From: Kwoniella bestiolae CBS 10118
Lineage: Eukaryota; Basidiomycota; Tremellomycetes; Tremellales; Cryptococcaceae
DNA length: 64,000 nucleotides
Direction: 5' to 3'
Assembly (NCBI RefSeq): GCF_000512585.2
Contig: NC_089241.1
Coordinates: forward strand, 7,830,001 to 7,894,000
A program made the translations under genes and the position numbers. The notes below the pieces were generated by a model. It did no database searches, was not told the DNA's origin, and saw nothing but the letters and a program-made list of their open reading frames with translations. Positions 52,477-64,000 of this stretch are shown here, piece after piece. Every line of letters starts with the position of its first letter. The first letter of the stretch is position 1.

Positions 52477-55152
52477 TCACGCCTGAATAGGATTCAGTGT
52501 GCTGATCCCCCTGGCCGCTCGCCTATCCAGCGCAGCAGCTACCCATCCTACCATATCCACTTCGGCATCTTTATCGGCAACTAGGAATGGATGTTCCAGC
52601 AATTGAGCGTAGGTTGGACGTTGGTTGGGATCTTTCATCAGACTACCAAGCATGAGAAAATCAGCAGCCGTCCTCCTCATACCGAATCAACAGGCGAGAT
52701 GCGAGATGCGGGATGTGGGAAGAGGTTGAAGAGATAGCCCAACGCACCATTTCGCAACGAAATCATTCGCATCATCACTATACCCCGGTGGCAGAGTAGG
52801 CGGCGCACCGTTAACTATAGCTTGCAACTGTGCAAATACGTTCGAATACGTCTCAGGTGGATAGGGATAACATCCCTTGGCCAATTCGATAATTGATAAT
52901 CCCACGGACCAAACATCGGAAGAAACGGTATAAGTTGGATTCTGATTCGCTGTTTCGGATTTTATTCGTTCAGGCTGTACACGTTATACAGGAGAAAGTC
53001 AGCACAATTCTCGAATCAGATAAGAAAGTGCAAGATCAGGGGCGTTGAAAGCGCGGAGGGATGTAAGGGATCAAAGAAACTGATATCTCACAGCCATATA
53101 ACTCTGACAACCAATATTCGTCTTCGCCAAACTCTTTTCCAACTGACCGGATACTCCGAAATCACATAATTTAATTTCACCTTTCTTGTTGATGAGGACG
53201 TTGGTGGGTTTCACATCTGGGCAATGAGCATGCGTCAGCATCGATTCTGCAGAGAATTCCATCTTCTGATGTGTATGGGAGACCCAGAGGCATCTCGTTT
53301 TATGTGTTCATCTTGACAGTTCGACGGAAGAAATCCATGTTTGCAGGTGACGGGATGTCCGTCAAGTTATCCTTATCCCTCGTAAAATCTTCTAGCCCTG
53401 ATCACTGATTGAGAGAAAACCAAACTCACCTCGATGCATAATCTGCAACTCGTCTTTCAAGAACTTCAACCCCCTAATCATACTAGCCGTGATCCTCCTC
53501 AATACACCTTCCGGTACTCTCTCCGCAGCATCGCCACCCGTAACGCCAGCTCCATCTTCCTTCTGATCTTTCGCCAAAACACCCCCTCCAGTAAGTGTAT
53601 CTAGAGATCCAGCATCCATGTATTCCATACAGTAATACACACACGATTCAATCGTGAATGCACCGTAGAATTCGACAATCTCAGGTGCCACCGCTCGATG
53701 TAGGATATCGAGCTCCATGATGATTCCGTTTAATTTCGATTCGTCAAGTTCGAGTCGGATTTCCTAAATTAAATTGATGAATCAGTTTTTCGCTCCACTC
53801 AAGCACTTTGGCTTATTCTTGATGACAGAGGAGGTATGGCCATAACATCGCGGTAGATTGCGATAAAATGAAAAGCCTTTACTCACCTTCATAGCCATTT
53901 CGACATTGGTAGGTCGATGGAACACTTTATGTACTGATCCGTAATTTCCTTTACCCAATTCACCAAGTACCTCAATTTCATCCATGTTGATCTTGAACGA
54001 AGCTCCGTCAGCGAAATCGACACCTTTGGCTGTGAGAACAGCTTTCGACGAGAATTTGAGTGATCCAGATGGATCCCTAAGGACAGCATCGAGTACATTA
54101 GCTATCATGCTTTACGGTTACGGATATACAGTGTCGAGGAGTGCAGAAGTAAACACGCGATTGGAGAGGCAGATATGAGGGTTGAGACGCAGGGAATAAT
54201 GCCATCGTCGGTGTAGATGAGGAACACCCACATGATAGTCTTGAAATCACTGAATTTGCTATTCTCCTCCTTCGGAGCCCCCTTCATACCACTCAACGTC
54301 AATCCACCAGGAGGACCCATCCTCCTACCCGCAACACCGGCACCACGATTCATACCGGCCGGTGAACTCGCTCCCATACCCATCATACCGAGATTTGGTC
54401 TAGGAGGACCACCACCTCCGCCCGCAGCTCTTCTAGCGGCTAGGCCGAATGGACCGGAGTTGGGACCTGCAGGAGTGGACGTCGAACCTTGACCTTGAGG
54501 TTTGAGAGCCTGCGAACGCAACAATGCTCCCATCGAGGTAGCATTTGGATCGGGACCTATTCCGCCGTTGGGAGAGGAGACGCCTCCTGGTGGTCCTTGT
54601 CTTGATGCGGCGATCTGGTAATGAACAGAAGAATTAGCATGATAGTGACTAACTGATGTGATCAATAAAGAGCAAGTGCAGGCGGGTTGAATGCCGGAGA
54701 CGAGGTGTGGATGGTAAGAAGAGGGAACATCCATCCACCTTGTCCATCTTGGCCTGTAAACTCGGCAACATCTTCGTCTGCATCTGACCACCTCCTCTGC
54801 CCGCTGCACCCCTCATACCCATAGGCATGGGCATTCCACCCCTCGCTGCGCTGGGTCTAGCCCCTGCAGCAGTCCTTGCTCCAGCACTGGGCAAGACCGG
54901 AGCGGAAGTTATACTTTGTGGAGGTGGTGGACGAGGTAGCGTCGATGGGGAGGCGGCATCTCCGTTGGATTGACTTGCAGGTGGTGGATGAGCGGTGGTA
55001 GGTGCTGTCGGTGTTGGTGTTGAGGTGGTATCGGTTTTGCCATCTGTTTCTGTCTCTGCTCCAGGTGAGGGTGGTCTGGGTGAGAAATCGCGCGAAACCA
55101 CTTCGGGCGAATCATCGATCTTGAGTGTATCGAGCTTGGGCGGCGATGACAT
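52477..55152 (-). CDS. PBS2: MAP kinase kinase of the HOG pathway, PBS2-type
   Basis: The dual-specificity kinase that phosphorylates Hog1 under osmotic and other stress. The long N-terminus (from 55152) is Pro/Ala/Gly-rich and disordered, with PKLDTLKIDDSPEV at its start. The kinase domain begins IEVLGELGKGNYGSVHKV (Gly-rich loop) and continues VEMAMKEIRLELDESKLNGI over an intron (ATP Lys), VEFYGAFTIESCVYYCMEYM, IMHRDVKPTNVLINKKGEI (catalytic loop), LCDFGVSGQLEKSLAKTNIG and the activation segment end CQSYMAPERI. The Ser and Thr of SLAKTNIG are the expected MAPKKK phosphorylation sites. DVWSVGLSIIELAKGCYPYP follows, and the last exon (to 52477) has NQRPTYAQLLEHPFL. CQSYMAPERI with this activation loop is typical of PBS2, not of MKK1/2 or STE7. 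It is divergent from the CIA30 gene. Confidence 0.95.
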
Positions 55153-56241
55153 CTTGAGTGACTTGCTTTGTGCTGAAAGTTGAGAGGAGAAGATGGAAGA
55201 GGTTGAAGGATAAAAGGGGACGATTGGTTGATGAGATTTTTCCAGTAGGTTTCTTGCTTTCTAATGCCAATCTCTGTTCTATAGTATTCGATTAAAGGGG
55301 GTTTGGTTTTGGCGTGGATGGAGTGGGTGATTCACTATTGGGTTGGTGAGATGATATAGGATGAAAGGAAAGACCAGGTAATAAGGTTGATTGTTAAAGG
55401 TGGGTTGAGAATGATTGACTGGTAAGACGATGATAAAAAACTTCTTGTAGCACGGTGATTGATAAACTTGATGATGATCCTTATGTGCTAATTTGTTGAT
55501 CTTCTTATCTGTCCTTGTACATCTACGTCTAATGTCTCGTATAGATAGATGATTACAGATGGATATCTTGATCTACCTTGTGATTCTAGATTGAGTAAGC
55601 GGGTACTTTTAAAGGAAGTGAGAGGGACGTGCGTGGGCAGAGTACGAGAAATAGGTTATCGCTCTAACTCTTCGTCTGCTCTTGTTGCTTCCTTTGATAA
55701 TCTGATTATTAGAGTATGGAGTATTGGTTTACTGTTGATGATAGGTGATGATATGATAGGTGGTGATGAATGATGAGCTCATCAAGAAAGAGGAGAGTGC
55801 TGGAATCAAACCTGATGATGAATATGAGTAGTCTACTCGTACTATGATACTATATCATTATGATGTCGATGGTCAGTGCGCTAAAAGTAGAGGAGTAGAG
55901 TGAGAATGGGTTACACATGACGATGGAATTCAGGGTAATCTCACACTGAACCCGTTTTTAGTGCGGTCCTCCCACTGCGGATAGATTCATTATAAAGCAC
56001 ATGCTGCATGGCTACTTCGGCGTACTCCGCCAATCCTCATCATTCTCATCACGAGTAAATTGGGAGTGCAGTCCAGTGAGTGGAAACATCATCAACAATC
56101 ATACATATCGAGCAGAGCAAATCAAATCCATATTGACGCATACAAAACAGGCCATAGGCTAAAATTGGGTAGTATTTCAACGACCGTGAACTACCACTCC
56201 ACTATTCCCGTACATCGTCCTCTCACCACTCCTGCACAAAA
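55153..56241. promoter_or_regulatory. Divergent promoter of PBS2 and CIA30-domain gene
   Basis: A 1.09-kb spacer between outward-pointing starts. The half near PBS2 is T/G-rich on the plus strand, with GATGAT and TAGATAGAT short repeats. No coding frame is convincing. The length suggests a long regulated PBS2 leader or promoter. Confidence 0.45.
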
Positions 56242-57624
56242 ATGACAACCCCGCTCAAATCATATCTCGGCCGATCGATTGATCTCTTACGACGAAGTAC
56301 AGCCAAAGGTGCGTACCAGTCCAGCTAGCGGATCACCAACAGGGCAAATTAGCTGATACAAACGGGTAACACTCATAGTCGTTCAGAGCGAACCTACACC
56401 TACAGCACTACCATCCAAGATTTTCTCGTTTGATTCAGCTCACCCGCCAGTGGACAAGATCGATCAATTCGGCTTAGGGTCGGATATCGAAGTGGGTGGT
56501 CTATCCACTTGCAACCTCGCTCTCATCCCTTCTTCATCATCCTCTTCCTCCTCTTCCCTTCCTACTCCTCCTCCGTCACCTTCGTCGGGAGTAGGGGATG
56601 CAGTCGAAGATGGGCATTACTCCCACATGGCATTCTACGGGTACCTGTCCACCAAAATCCCTCAATCGAAGCTTGGCCAGATACGGACGGGGTACGCTGG
56701 GTTCAGGAATATCTCGAAACCCACGCTGTTCGGTCAGGATAATTGGGATTTGGAGCTGTATAGTCACCTGAAGGTGACGGTGGGGTATAGAGGTTGGGAA
56801 GGGTGGAGGAATAGATGGGTGATCAATCTTGGTATTGACGGGAGACCAAAGTGAGTGACGGTGGCTTTCTAACTTTTGGCGGTTCATTATAGAGTCTCCA
56901 TTACCTCACATGCTTGGCTCTATCTCCTCTTCGGAGTATCGTCTCAATATTCAATTCTGTACAGTATTGTATGCGTTCTTCTTCACTGACCATAATTGAT
57001 TACAGATCAGACGTCTTCCAACACCGACTTGAACTCCCCCCTCAACCCTCAACCCCCCTTTCGTCATCCAATATCCCTCTCGACCCCTTCGCCTTCCCCT
57101 CCGACCCCACGACATTCTCAACCCTCTACCTGCCCCTATCCTCCTTCGTGCTCATCAAAAAAGGCGTAATCTCACACTCTCCCATCCCAATGCCCAAATC
57201 ATCCATACGCACTATCGGATTCGCCCTCCTAGGAAGAGACAGAGGGGACGATGGACCGTCTGCACCTCAGACGCAGCAACAACAGGGTTTATTGAGATCT
57301 TTCAAATTGGGAGGTTGGGGTAAATCGGATGTCAACGAGGCTAATGAGGATACGGAGTTGAAAGCGTTATTAGAGGAAGATCAACCGTCCGCTCCATCTG
57401 CACCGACACCGCAGAGGAAGACAGCTGCCAGTCCGTCAAGTGGTGGAGGGTATCACAGAGTGGGCGCTACGCAGGCTAGTACCTCGAACAGCGTAGCTGC
57501 AGACACGGTCAATGCGACTGGTTCTGGTCAGGAAGAGAGAGAAGGGTACTTTGAACTTTGTGTGAAGAGCGTGGAAGCTGTGAGGTGGGACCCCGAGATG
57601 GATGGGATGGAAGGTGAGGCTTGA
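56242..57624 (+). CDS. CIA30: CIA30-domain protein (NDUFAF1-like complex I assembly factor)
   Basis: Three exons. Exon 1 encodes MTTPLKSYLGRSIDLLRRST, a basic amphipathic N-terminus suited to mitochondrial import. Exon 2 starts VVQSEPTPTALPSKIFSFDS and carries the first half of the CIA30 fold: DIEVGGLSTCNLALI, HMAFYGYLSTKIP, GYAGFRNISKPTLFG and WDLELYSHLKVTVGYRGWEG. Exon 3 carries DVFQHRLELPPQP, LYLPLSSFVLIKKGVI and IRTIGFALLGRDRG. These are the blocks of NADH:ubiquinone oxidoreductase intermediate-associated protein 30, which binds complex I assembly intermediates in mitochondria. Two low-complexity inserts are unusual: nine Ser followed by a Pro-rich run between the first beta strands, and a 90-residue Gln/Ser/Ala-rich stretch before the final FELCVKSVEAVRWDPE strand. 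The stop is at 57622-57624. Confidence 0.92.
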
Positions 57625-57854
57625 GGGTAGGGAATAGAAGGTACGAGAAGATCTGGGTGGTATGGCAATGGCAGAATGCATCTCGTGAGAAGTATCATAC
57701 CGGTTCCTAAAGTACCGCATCGAAGTACTGGAAGTATAGTCCGTCCCATGAGGAATTGATCCTTGCTTGGTCATCCAATCGTCACCATCACAGTTTGACG
57801 GGGAAGCCCCAAAGCGCGGCGTGTCTCAATGTATATGAGCACATGCAGCACTGA

Positions 57855-59670
57855 CTAGGCCGACAATGCAGGAAGCATCCCGTTACTCGTCGATTGATCG
57901 TCGTTGATAGCAGATACTACTGATTTCCTGGGTCTTCCCCTTTTTCGTTGTGGGGTTTTCTCGCTTGCCCTATCCGTATTGCCTTTTTCGGTCTTCCTCC
58001 TCTTACGACCAGTGGTGCTGGTGCTTCCAATAGCAGATTGCAGGGGGAGAGGTCCCTCGCCAGTGATATGTGCCCGTGAGTTATCCGAGTCGGTCAAATC
58101 AGGATGACACTGGTTAATACAATCTTGGAGCGAGGGGAATGTCGGATCGGCTGTAGCTGTAGGAAGAGGCGATGATGAGGGTACAGGAATAGCGAAGAAA
58201 GGGGTATTTTGAGTATCTAGATCAAGGTTGAAGTTGAAGTTGAGATCATTCCTCTCGTCTTGGGTCAGATCAATCACGGTGTTGGTATTAGTACTGGTAT
58301 TGGTATAGGTATTGGTATTGGTGTTGGTATTGGTATTGGTGTTGGTATTGGTATTGGTATTGGTATCGTAATTATTGGAAGTATCATCGATGATTCCAAT
58401 CCCATTCCCATGATTCATATCGTTCGCCCCGATATGATCATTTTGATCGAACACCCCTTCAAGCCCAACCACACCAAACGAATTCCCAGAATCAGAACTC
58501 TTCAACGACTCATCAAAGTTCCTCAGATCATTCCAATACTGTACCCTCCGAACATACCTCTGAACATCCGATAACGTCTCCATTGCCTGGTCGAGTCCTC
58601 TATGGCTCTCAGACTCAGAGTTGTTTGAAGAACGATTTCTCAGAGAGCTCAGCTGAGAGGAAAGTCTGTATAGCAGTGTGGTCGAGGTGGAGAGGTGCTG
58701 GGTGATCATTTGTGAAGGTAGTCCGACGGGTGGTATACAAGGTTGCGAGGCTGTCGATGGCGTTTGGGAATCTTCACTGTCTCTCGAACTTGGGTGGATC
58801 TCTGCACGAGGGGGAGGGTCAGCAGAGTGGGGCGTGATTTGGGGAGGCGGAGGCGGAGGCAATGATGCCAATAAGGAGAAGTCGAGTTCGGGGTTGCCGT
58901 TAGGGCCATCGTACTTGTCCCACTGATTTTCAGCCGAGTCAACTGTGACGATTGGCTCTTTGCCTTTGCTTTTGGAAGAAAAAATCAAAGGGGATGACTG
59001 TGGGAGGAAAGCAAGGACGGGACGGTGAGCGATGGACGCGACAGGACGACAGAGATGATTTAGCACAATCAGAAAAACTAGTACGTCATATATATATATT
59101 TACGAGTATGCTTGATGTGAATGTCACTTACCTCGGCGAGATCAGTGGCGTTCGTTGCTTGTATGACATGTTCACGATTTAGAACAGAAATATTATCGCC
59201 AGCCCCCGTGTCGGTATCGTGAACGATCCCATTCCCCTCGGTGCGTGATTCCCGAAGAACAGAATCACTGTGTAGATCATTAGTCTCGGCGTCATTCAGT
59301 CCTCGTGAGCACCATGATGGTAATTCAGGGATGTAAGCTCGTAATGTCCTTGTATTTTCATCATAATCCAATGCAGCGGTTGTGGGAAAGGTGCGCGACG
59401 ATTTGCAAGGCGCCGATGAAGATGCTGAGGCTGAGACTGTGGCTGTGGCTGCATTTCGTTTCGCCTTTGACCTCGTGGTTGTCCTCGTGCTCTTAGTCGG
59501 TTTGTGAGGAGATAGATAGCATTTGGTCCAATCATCGATCTCATCTAGGATCTACTCCCACCGAGCGATATCAATTACAGTAAATTGCACAGTTTTGTAA
59601 AATTACGAACAAACGGAGGGAATGGTGATACTGGACTTACGATGGGTTGAAGTAATTTCCGCTTGTTCAT
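57855..59670 (-). CDS. AT-hook nuclear protein with (Thr-Asn) repeat
   Basis: Three exons (59670-59641, 59551-59132, 58997-57855) join in phase to 530 residues. Exon 1 gives MNKRKLLQPI and exon 2 starts ILDEIDDWTKCYLSPHKP, then a Thr/Ala/Ser-rich basic run and ALDYDENTRTLRAYIPELPS. The middle has a predicted helical stretch (MITQHLSTSTTLLYRLSSQL, then LDQAMETLSDVQRYVRRVQY). A run of about 14 Thr-Asn pairs follows, encoded by a hexanucleotide repeat, then VIDLTQDE, a SUMO-interaction-like patch. The C-terminus has GRKRRKTEKG and KTPQRKRGRPRKS, the latter a good AT-hook (core GRP flanked by basic residues). It is probably a chromatin or kinetochore-associated DNA-binding protein; that role is inferred and no orthologue is named. 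Confidence 0.8.
58279..58368. repeat. Hexanucleotide coding minisatellite (GGTATT)n
   Basis: About fourteen units of GGTATT with variants GGTGTT, AGTACT and GGTATA, reading as Asn-Thr pairs on the minus strand inside the AT-hook gene. Confidence 0.9.
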
Positions 59671-60561
59671 CCTTACTTACCTTCTAAAACACGCGATCTC
59701 TCCTCGATGGGGTAAGACTTCAAAAGGTGCTACGAATAGAGGTGAAGCGCAGGAAGGAGTACTAATTTGCTCGTGTTGTGTTTTTGAGGGTTATATACAG
59801 AATAATCATGTAGAAATTAGGAGACGGTCCAGATCCCAGTTATGATTGAGGAGTGATCACATTAATCTGTTTGTATATCCACGATACCCGCCGAGGAGGC
59901 TAGGGAAAGGATGGGATGGATCTGGTGTAGAGCATTGATGCGTACCTGGTCGGTACCGCACAAAGGAGGATGTGGAACCAAGATCATAAGTTATCGAGAC
60001 TGCGTCGGTCGTTTTGAGAGTATCGGCAAGGTCACGGTAACTAAGGGGACTACATCCAGTCGGAGCTTGTATACTGTCTTGTATGAGAGGTCGTGCTTCC
60101 AGCACACTAACACTCCCCTCAGCTTAAAACCTCTTCGATCACGTTTACAATAATCGTGTCGGTATCGGAATGCAGGCTGTTATCCTGTGGTAACGAAGGG
60201 GACGAAATGGCACTACTGTACTTTACTGTACCAGCGAGACATCTGCCCGAGTTGCTATTGATCTATTCAAGGAAGTGATGAGAGATAGGTGGGATCACGT
60301 CTGTAGGATCAAGTTTGGGCTGTTGACCAGTTGGGCAGATAATTAGATCCAAGATGTGACCAGGAATTCCACAATGAGTTAGTCAAGGTGAATCGCCACT
60401 TGTTTTCGCCAAGACCTTTCATACGAGTACGTCATCAACACCAGAGTACCAAGCCAAGTAGCCGATCTCGAACGTTACTCTGTACAAATGCTCGTATCGT
60501 CTATCGTCACAACCAATTACTCTGAACACATCCCAAAGTAAGTCTTGCACTTGATCACTAC
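59671..60561. promoter_or_regulatory. Divergent promoter of AT-hook and F-box-like genes
   Basis: An 891-bp spacer between outward-pointing starts. Short open frames on both strands (60-80 codons) have no recognisable similarity. No gene is supported. Confidence 0.45.
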
Positions 60562-61737
60562 ATGGCAAGACCGACTCCAAACGCAATGTACAACTCCACC
60601 TCCATCACAGCCCCTCCTCCACCGTACCAACCCCGTTCCCTCGGTGTACGACCGAGCAATCCAAAGATCAAGGGCATCTCATCCCTCCCCATCCACCTTA
60701 TACATAAGATTCTAAGTTTCACTTTGGACCTGCGAGCCACGCCGAGCAGGTTCTGGTCTGACCCTGAGGAAGAGAGGGTGAGGAGGGTATGGGCTTTGTA
60801 TAGGGGTTTAAGGGGGGTGAATAGGGTGTTTTGGCTTGGTGAGTGGCCATCTCTGCCTTGTTTTACCTAAACTATACCATCAGGCCAACCAACTATCTGA
60901 ACGGAGATGAAAGGGCATGTCCAAAGCTGATTATACCCTAAAACAAAAAAACAAAGTCGCAACCTCGATCCTGCGCGCAACGTACCTCGAATCCTACCTC
61001 TCACACATCCGACCAGACTACTCGTCCGATCCCTTCCCCTTCGAATCGTCCCATCTTGATGAGCCCCTCCATCCCTCCGGGGACAGCGATGCGGCTATAC
61101 GGAGCAGGTCGGTCTACGTCGGACGGGGCAGGGAGACGGCAGTGTTTGATAGGTACATTGCCGTCAAGGTGGGGCAGGAGTTGAGGACTGTAGAGAGTAG
61201 TTTGAGTGAGGAGGGGGAGGCGGTAGATGAGATTTTCAAGAGGTTACAGGTGGGTCTCTTTTTGTCTCTTACCCGTCATCAGAATCACCTACATATATAT
61301 CTCATCTCTTGGGGTGGTATCCCACTACCTGATTATCATTTCTGTTCAACATCATCCAACCGATGGATCTGATCATGGTTCTACAGAGTCGAAGGGAACA
61401 ATTATATACTGACGACAATATCTCTTAGCCCTCAGCCCGAATCGAAGACCTCCTCCTCACCCTCCCCCCGCAATTTATCGTCCCCACCTTATCAACCCAT
61501 GCACCAACCAGATCCCTCCCACTCCCGCAATCCCACCTCAGCGTGACCCTCACACCCACCTGGGCTCAGGTGTACCTCCATTCCCACCCTGTTGGATCGG
61601 GTAAGAGGGGAGGATCAAGGGAGATGGTGGTGGAAGTGAGAAGGACCGGAACCCTGGAGGGAACGACGAAGAGGATCGAAGATGGTTTGGATGATATTTA
61701 TAGGAGGCTAGTTCCTTGGGGAGGGAGGGTCCAGTGA
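60562..61737 (+). CDS. F-box-like hypothetical protein
   Basis: Three exons. The first (60562 to about 60838) reads a Pro-rich start and then ISSLPIHLIHKILSFTLDL, which matches the F-box core pattern (LP..L...I...L), followed by RRVWALYRGLRGVNRVFWL, where Arg/Leu and Trp fit the rest of the F-box. The second exon (from about 60915) has KQKNKVATSILRATYLESYL and a charged middle, RGRETAVFDRYIAVKVGQEL. The third (from about 61430) reads PSARIEDLLLTLPPQFIVPT, TWAQVYLHSHPVGS and ends TKRIEDGLDDIYRRLVPWGG. F-box proteins link substrates to SCF ubiquitin ligases through Skp1; no C-terminal substrate-binding repeat is visible here. The F-box call is moderate; gene existence is well supported by open phase and codon use. 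Confidence 0.7.
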
Positions 61738-61976
61738 AGTAGATCAGGTAGATTAGATTGGATTGATTAGGAGACCTGGTAGAGTGATAAGTATTGTTAT
61801 TCGAGTTGTATATCCCTTTGCTATAGTTTGGGACAATCTCTTGTGTAACACTACATGATATTGCATGATGAGTGATCTCCCAAACTTGAAATCGGGTCTT
61901 CATCCAAAAATGGACACGGGCCATAATGCAAAAACATCATCACTATCAAATACAACCATACAACCCCAGAAACAAA

Positions 61977-64000
61977 CTAATCACTCTCATCAGAACTATC
62001 ACTACTACTACTACCATCCTCATCCCCTTCCTGTCCCTGCGCCAACCTCCTCCGTCCCACACCACCCTCGACGAACCCAGTACCACCTCCCATATCCATG
62101 TTAATGCTACCCAAATCGAAATTGAACTGATCGAAACCATCCATCTGGTCAATCTCATCAACACCATTAATGTTGTTATTGTTGGCAAACTCATCCAAGG
62201 CGGCAGTGGCGAGCGCATTACCCATTTCGAGTTCCATAGCCTGGGCGTCAGGTGTTTTCGGGATTTCATCAATCGCATTTTGGTCGAGTGTGTCCAGTTC
62301 CGCAGCTAGGAGTTTCGACATCTCATCTTCCAGCTCATCTCCTCCTTCTCCTCCTTGATCGTCCTCGTTCTCACCTTCACCCTCCCCATCTTCCTCCTCA
62401 CCTTCTCCATCTCCCTCGTCCTCTTCTTCATCGTCATCACCGAACAAATCATCCTCATCCGAATAAGGCACAGACGACCCATCTCTCTTCCTCGCCGTTG
62501 CAGGTGTACTACCCTCACCCTCACCTTCGTCCTCCTCGCCCTCAGCATCCAAATCGAAATCTCTAGGTGTCCCCTCCGCTCCTTCCCCACCATCACCTTT
62601 CTCGGATCCGTGAATAGGTGGTACACCCGCTTCGTCATTCTTGCCCAATTCATCTTGTAACACCTGTCTCGAAGCCATCTTGGCCTGCACGTCCGCTTGC
62701 AAGCCCGATATGGTCTCTTCGAAACGTTTCTACGAGGGACAGGAATGTACGATATCAGCGAGGATCCTTTCACCACGACACAACGTGGAGATCGTTACGA
62801 TGAGAGAGGTATACAAGTCCTAAGTAGCGCAGACTCACCATCATTATAGGATTCCCGCCCACGAACCCAGCCTTCTTCTTCTCAATGGCAGCTTCCAAAG
62901 CCTTAATTTCATTTGTGAACTGTTTGATCTTTGCACGCTTCTCGATCGTCTCATCATCCTCTTCTGACTTATCACCATCCCCTCCTTCTTCGTCATCGTC
63001 ATCATCATCTGAACCAGATATCGCATCCTCGTCGTCCGAGTGATCTGACCCCTCGGACTAGACACACACAACAATACGACCAATTGAGATCAGCTTCTTG
63101 TTCTTCCTTCACTATCACTCAAGAGGATGACGAGACGACTTACACCTTCCATCTCCTCCATGAGCGCAGCAGCAAGTTCCCTAAACGCATTTCCCGATTG
63201 ATCAGCCACGACATCGACCGACAAGAAGAAGGACCTGAGCTCACTGATCCAGCGTACCATCCTCATCGCCTTCCTCCCCATCATCTCCATCCTCACCTTC
63301 ATTCATCTCATCCCCCTCGTCTCCCATCTCCGCCCCATAGTCGCCCTCCCAATCATCCATCTGCGAGGGAGCCACCGACCCAGGATCGTCGTACCCGAAT
63401 TCGGACCCAGATTCACCAGGGTACCATTGTGGAGGTGCATTGGGGTTGTAGTCTATGTAATACTGATCTGCAATCTCCGGGTCTGGATGGGCGTCGACCA
63501 GGTCTGGGAAAGTGTAGTCACATCAGCGTGAGCGTTGGGACACCTTTCCTCACCACAGATCAAAGAAGATGAGAGGGGCAACGGGGCTTGAGGTCCATAC
63601 GTATAAGACGATCAACCCACCGTAGCTTGACTCCTCAGCTTCCTGATCCTTCTTCAAAAGCTCCTCGACCTGCTCCTCAACCACCTCGATAGCTCTCCTA
63701 CTCAACCTCTTCCTGAATCTTCTTTTCCTCACATACCTCATCGGAGGAGTTATCCCGTGAGGCCAGATATACTCGTCTATCTTGAGCGGCACAGAAGTGA
63801 CGGACGATTCATCTTTGATAGGTTCGGGATCCACTACCATCATTTGCGAGATATCCGCTATCTTGAAGAGATGGCGATTATCGAACGTCTTTTGGGACTC
63901 GATGATGTTGGGTAGATCGACGAGTTTGGCAGAGTACAGTTGGTCGTTGAATTTGAATGATGCTCTTCGGGAGTCTACACGTTGAGAAATATGATCGATT
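61977..64000 (-). CDS. TAF7: TFIID subunit TAF7 (TAFII55 domain), 5' end beyond window
   Basis: The gene enters from the right edge on the minus strand. The exon starting about 63973 encodes RRASFKFNDQLYSAKLVDLP and NIIESQKTFDNRHLFKIADI, continuing SQMMVVDPEPIKDE, then VPLKIDEYIWPHGITPPMRY and VRKRRFRKRLSRR. This is the TAFII55 N-terminal domain, with the diagnostic (Y/W)PHG(I/L)TPPM..VRKRRFRK block. TAF7 is a TFIID subunit that binds TAF1 and limits its activity until preinitiation complexes are released. After the domain come a Tyr/Pro/Asp-rich segment, strongly acidic runs, a coiled-coil-like helix (IKQFTNEIKALEAAIEKKKA) and a long Glu/Asp/Gly/Ser-rich tail ending SSSSDSSDESD. The acidic tail is longer than in most orthologues. 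The stop is at 61977-61979; the start codon lies outside. Confidence 0.93.

Noticed and set aside
55153..56241. Short open frame at 55549-55773 as a possible gene upstream of PBS2
   Set aside because: 74 codons, no similarity, and it overlaps simple GATGAT-type repeats.
61946..63302. Several long open frames on both strands
   Set aside because: They are out-of-frame readings of the acidic, low-complexity TAF7 tail.

Overview
This window looks like a gene-dense chromosome segment of a tremellomycete basidiomycete (Cryptococcus/Kwoniella-like). The evidence is eukaryotic housekeeping genes (LSM3, SLT11/ECM2, DBP4, PBS2, TAF7, SYM1, UNG1), very many short introns (about 50-80 nt, GTRAGT...YAG), micro-exons, and short spacers between genes on both strands. 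Gene models were assembled by eye from open frames and splice motifs. Outer limits are usually firm; exon limits are approximate except where the text says the reading phase was checked.

Layout. 0.9-9.0 kb: a Zn2Cys6 transcription factor, a Dal5/allantoate-type MFS permease and an atypical argininosuccinate-lyase-like enzyme. Permease and lyase share a 1.06-kb divergent promoter with three copies of CGGAY-N4-GTCCR, so this is a candidate regulator-transporter-enzyme cluster. 9.4-13.1 kb: a disordered protein with an N-terminal ubiquitin-interacting motif and a RAD51AP1-like C-terminal motif, divergent from LSM3. 13.5-22 kb: a Ste20/FRAY-type kinase with a very long activation loop, a low-complexity protein, and an RS-rich protein with a conserved C-terminal module. 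22.5-26.0 kb: three tandem leftward paralogues that each carry two zinc-cluster half-sites (CX2C..C and CX2CX6C) separated by exactly 40 residues, an apparently undescribed 'split zinc cluster' family.

26.6-47.8 kb: a secreted PriA-like Cys-rich protein, a poorly explained 2.2-kb stretch, then SLT11/ECM2, UNG1, a glutamine-synthetase-like enzyme, SYM1 (Mpv17/PMP22), mitoribosomal uS14m, a DUF2461 protein, DBP4 and a Ser/Pro-rich protein. 47.8-52.5 kb is gene-sparse with one predicted secreted protein. 52.5-64 kb: PBS2 (HOG-pathway MAPKK), a CIA30-domain protein, an AT-hook protein with a (Thr-Asn)n repeat, an F-box-like protein, and TAF7 running off the right edge.

No rRNA, tRNA, CRISPR array or intact transposon was recognised. 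The most novel items are the tandem split-zinc-cluster family, the repeated operator-like palindrome in the permease/lyase promoter, and the UIM plus RAD51AP1-like protein.
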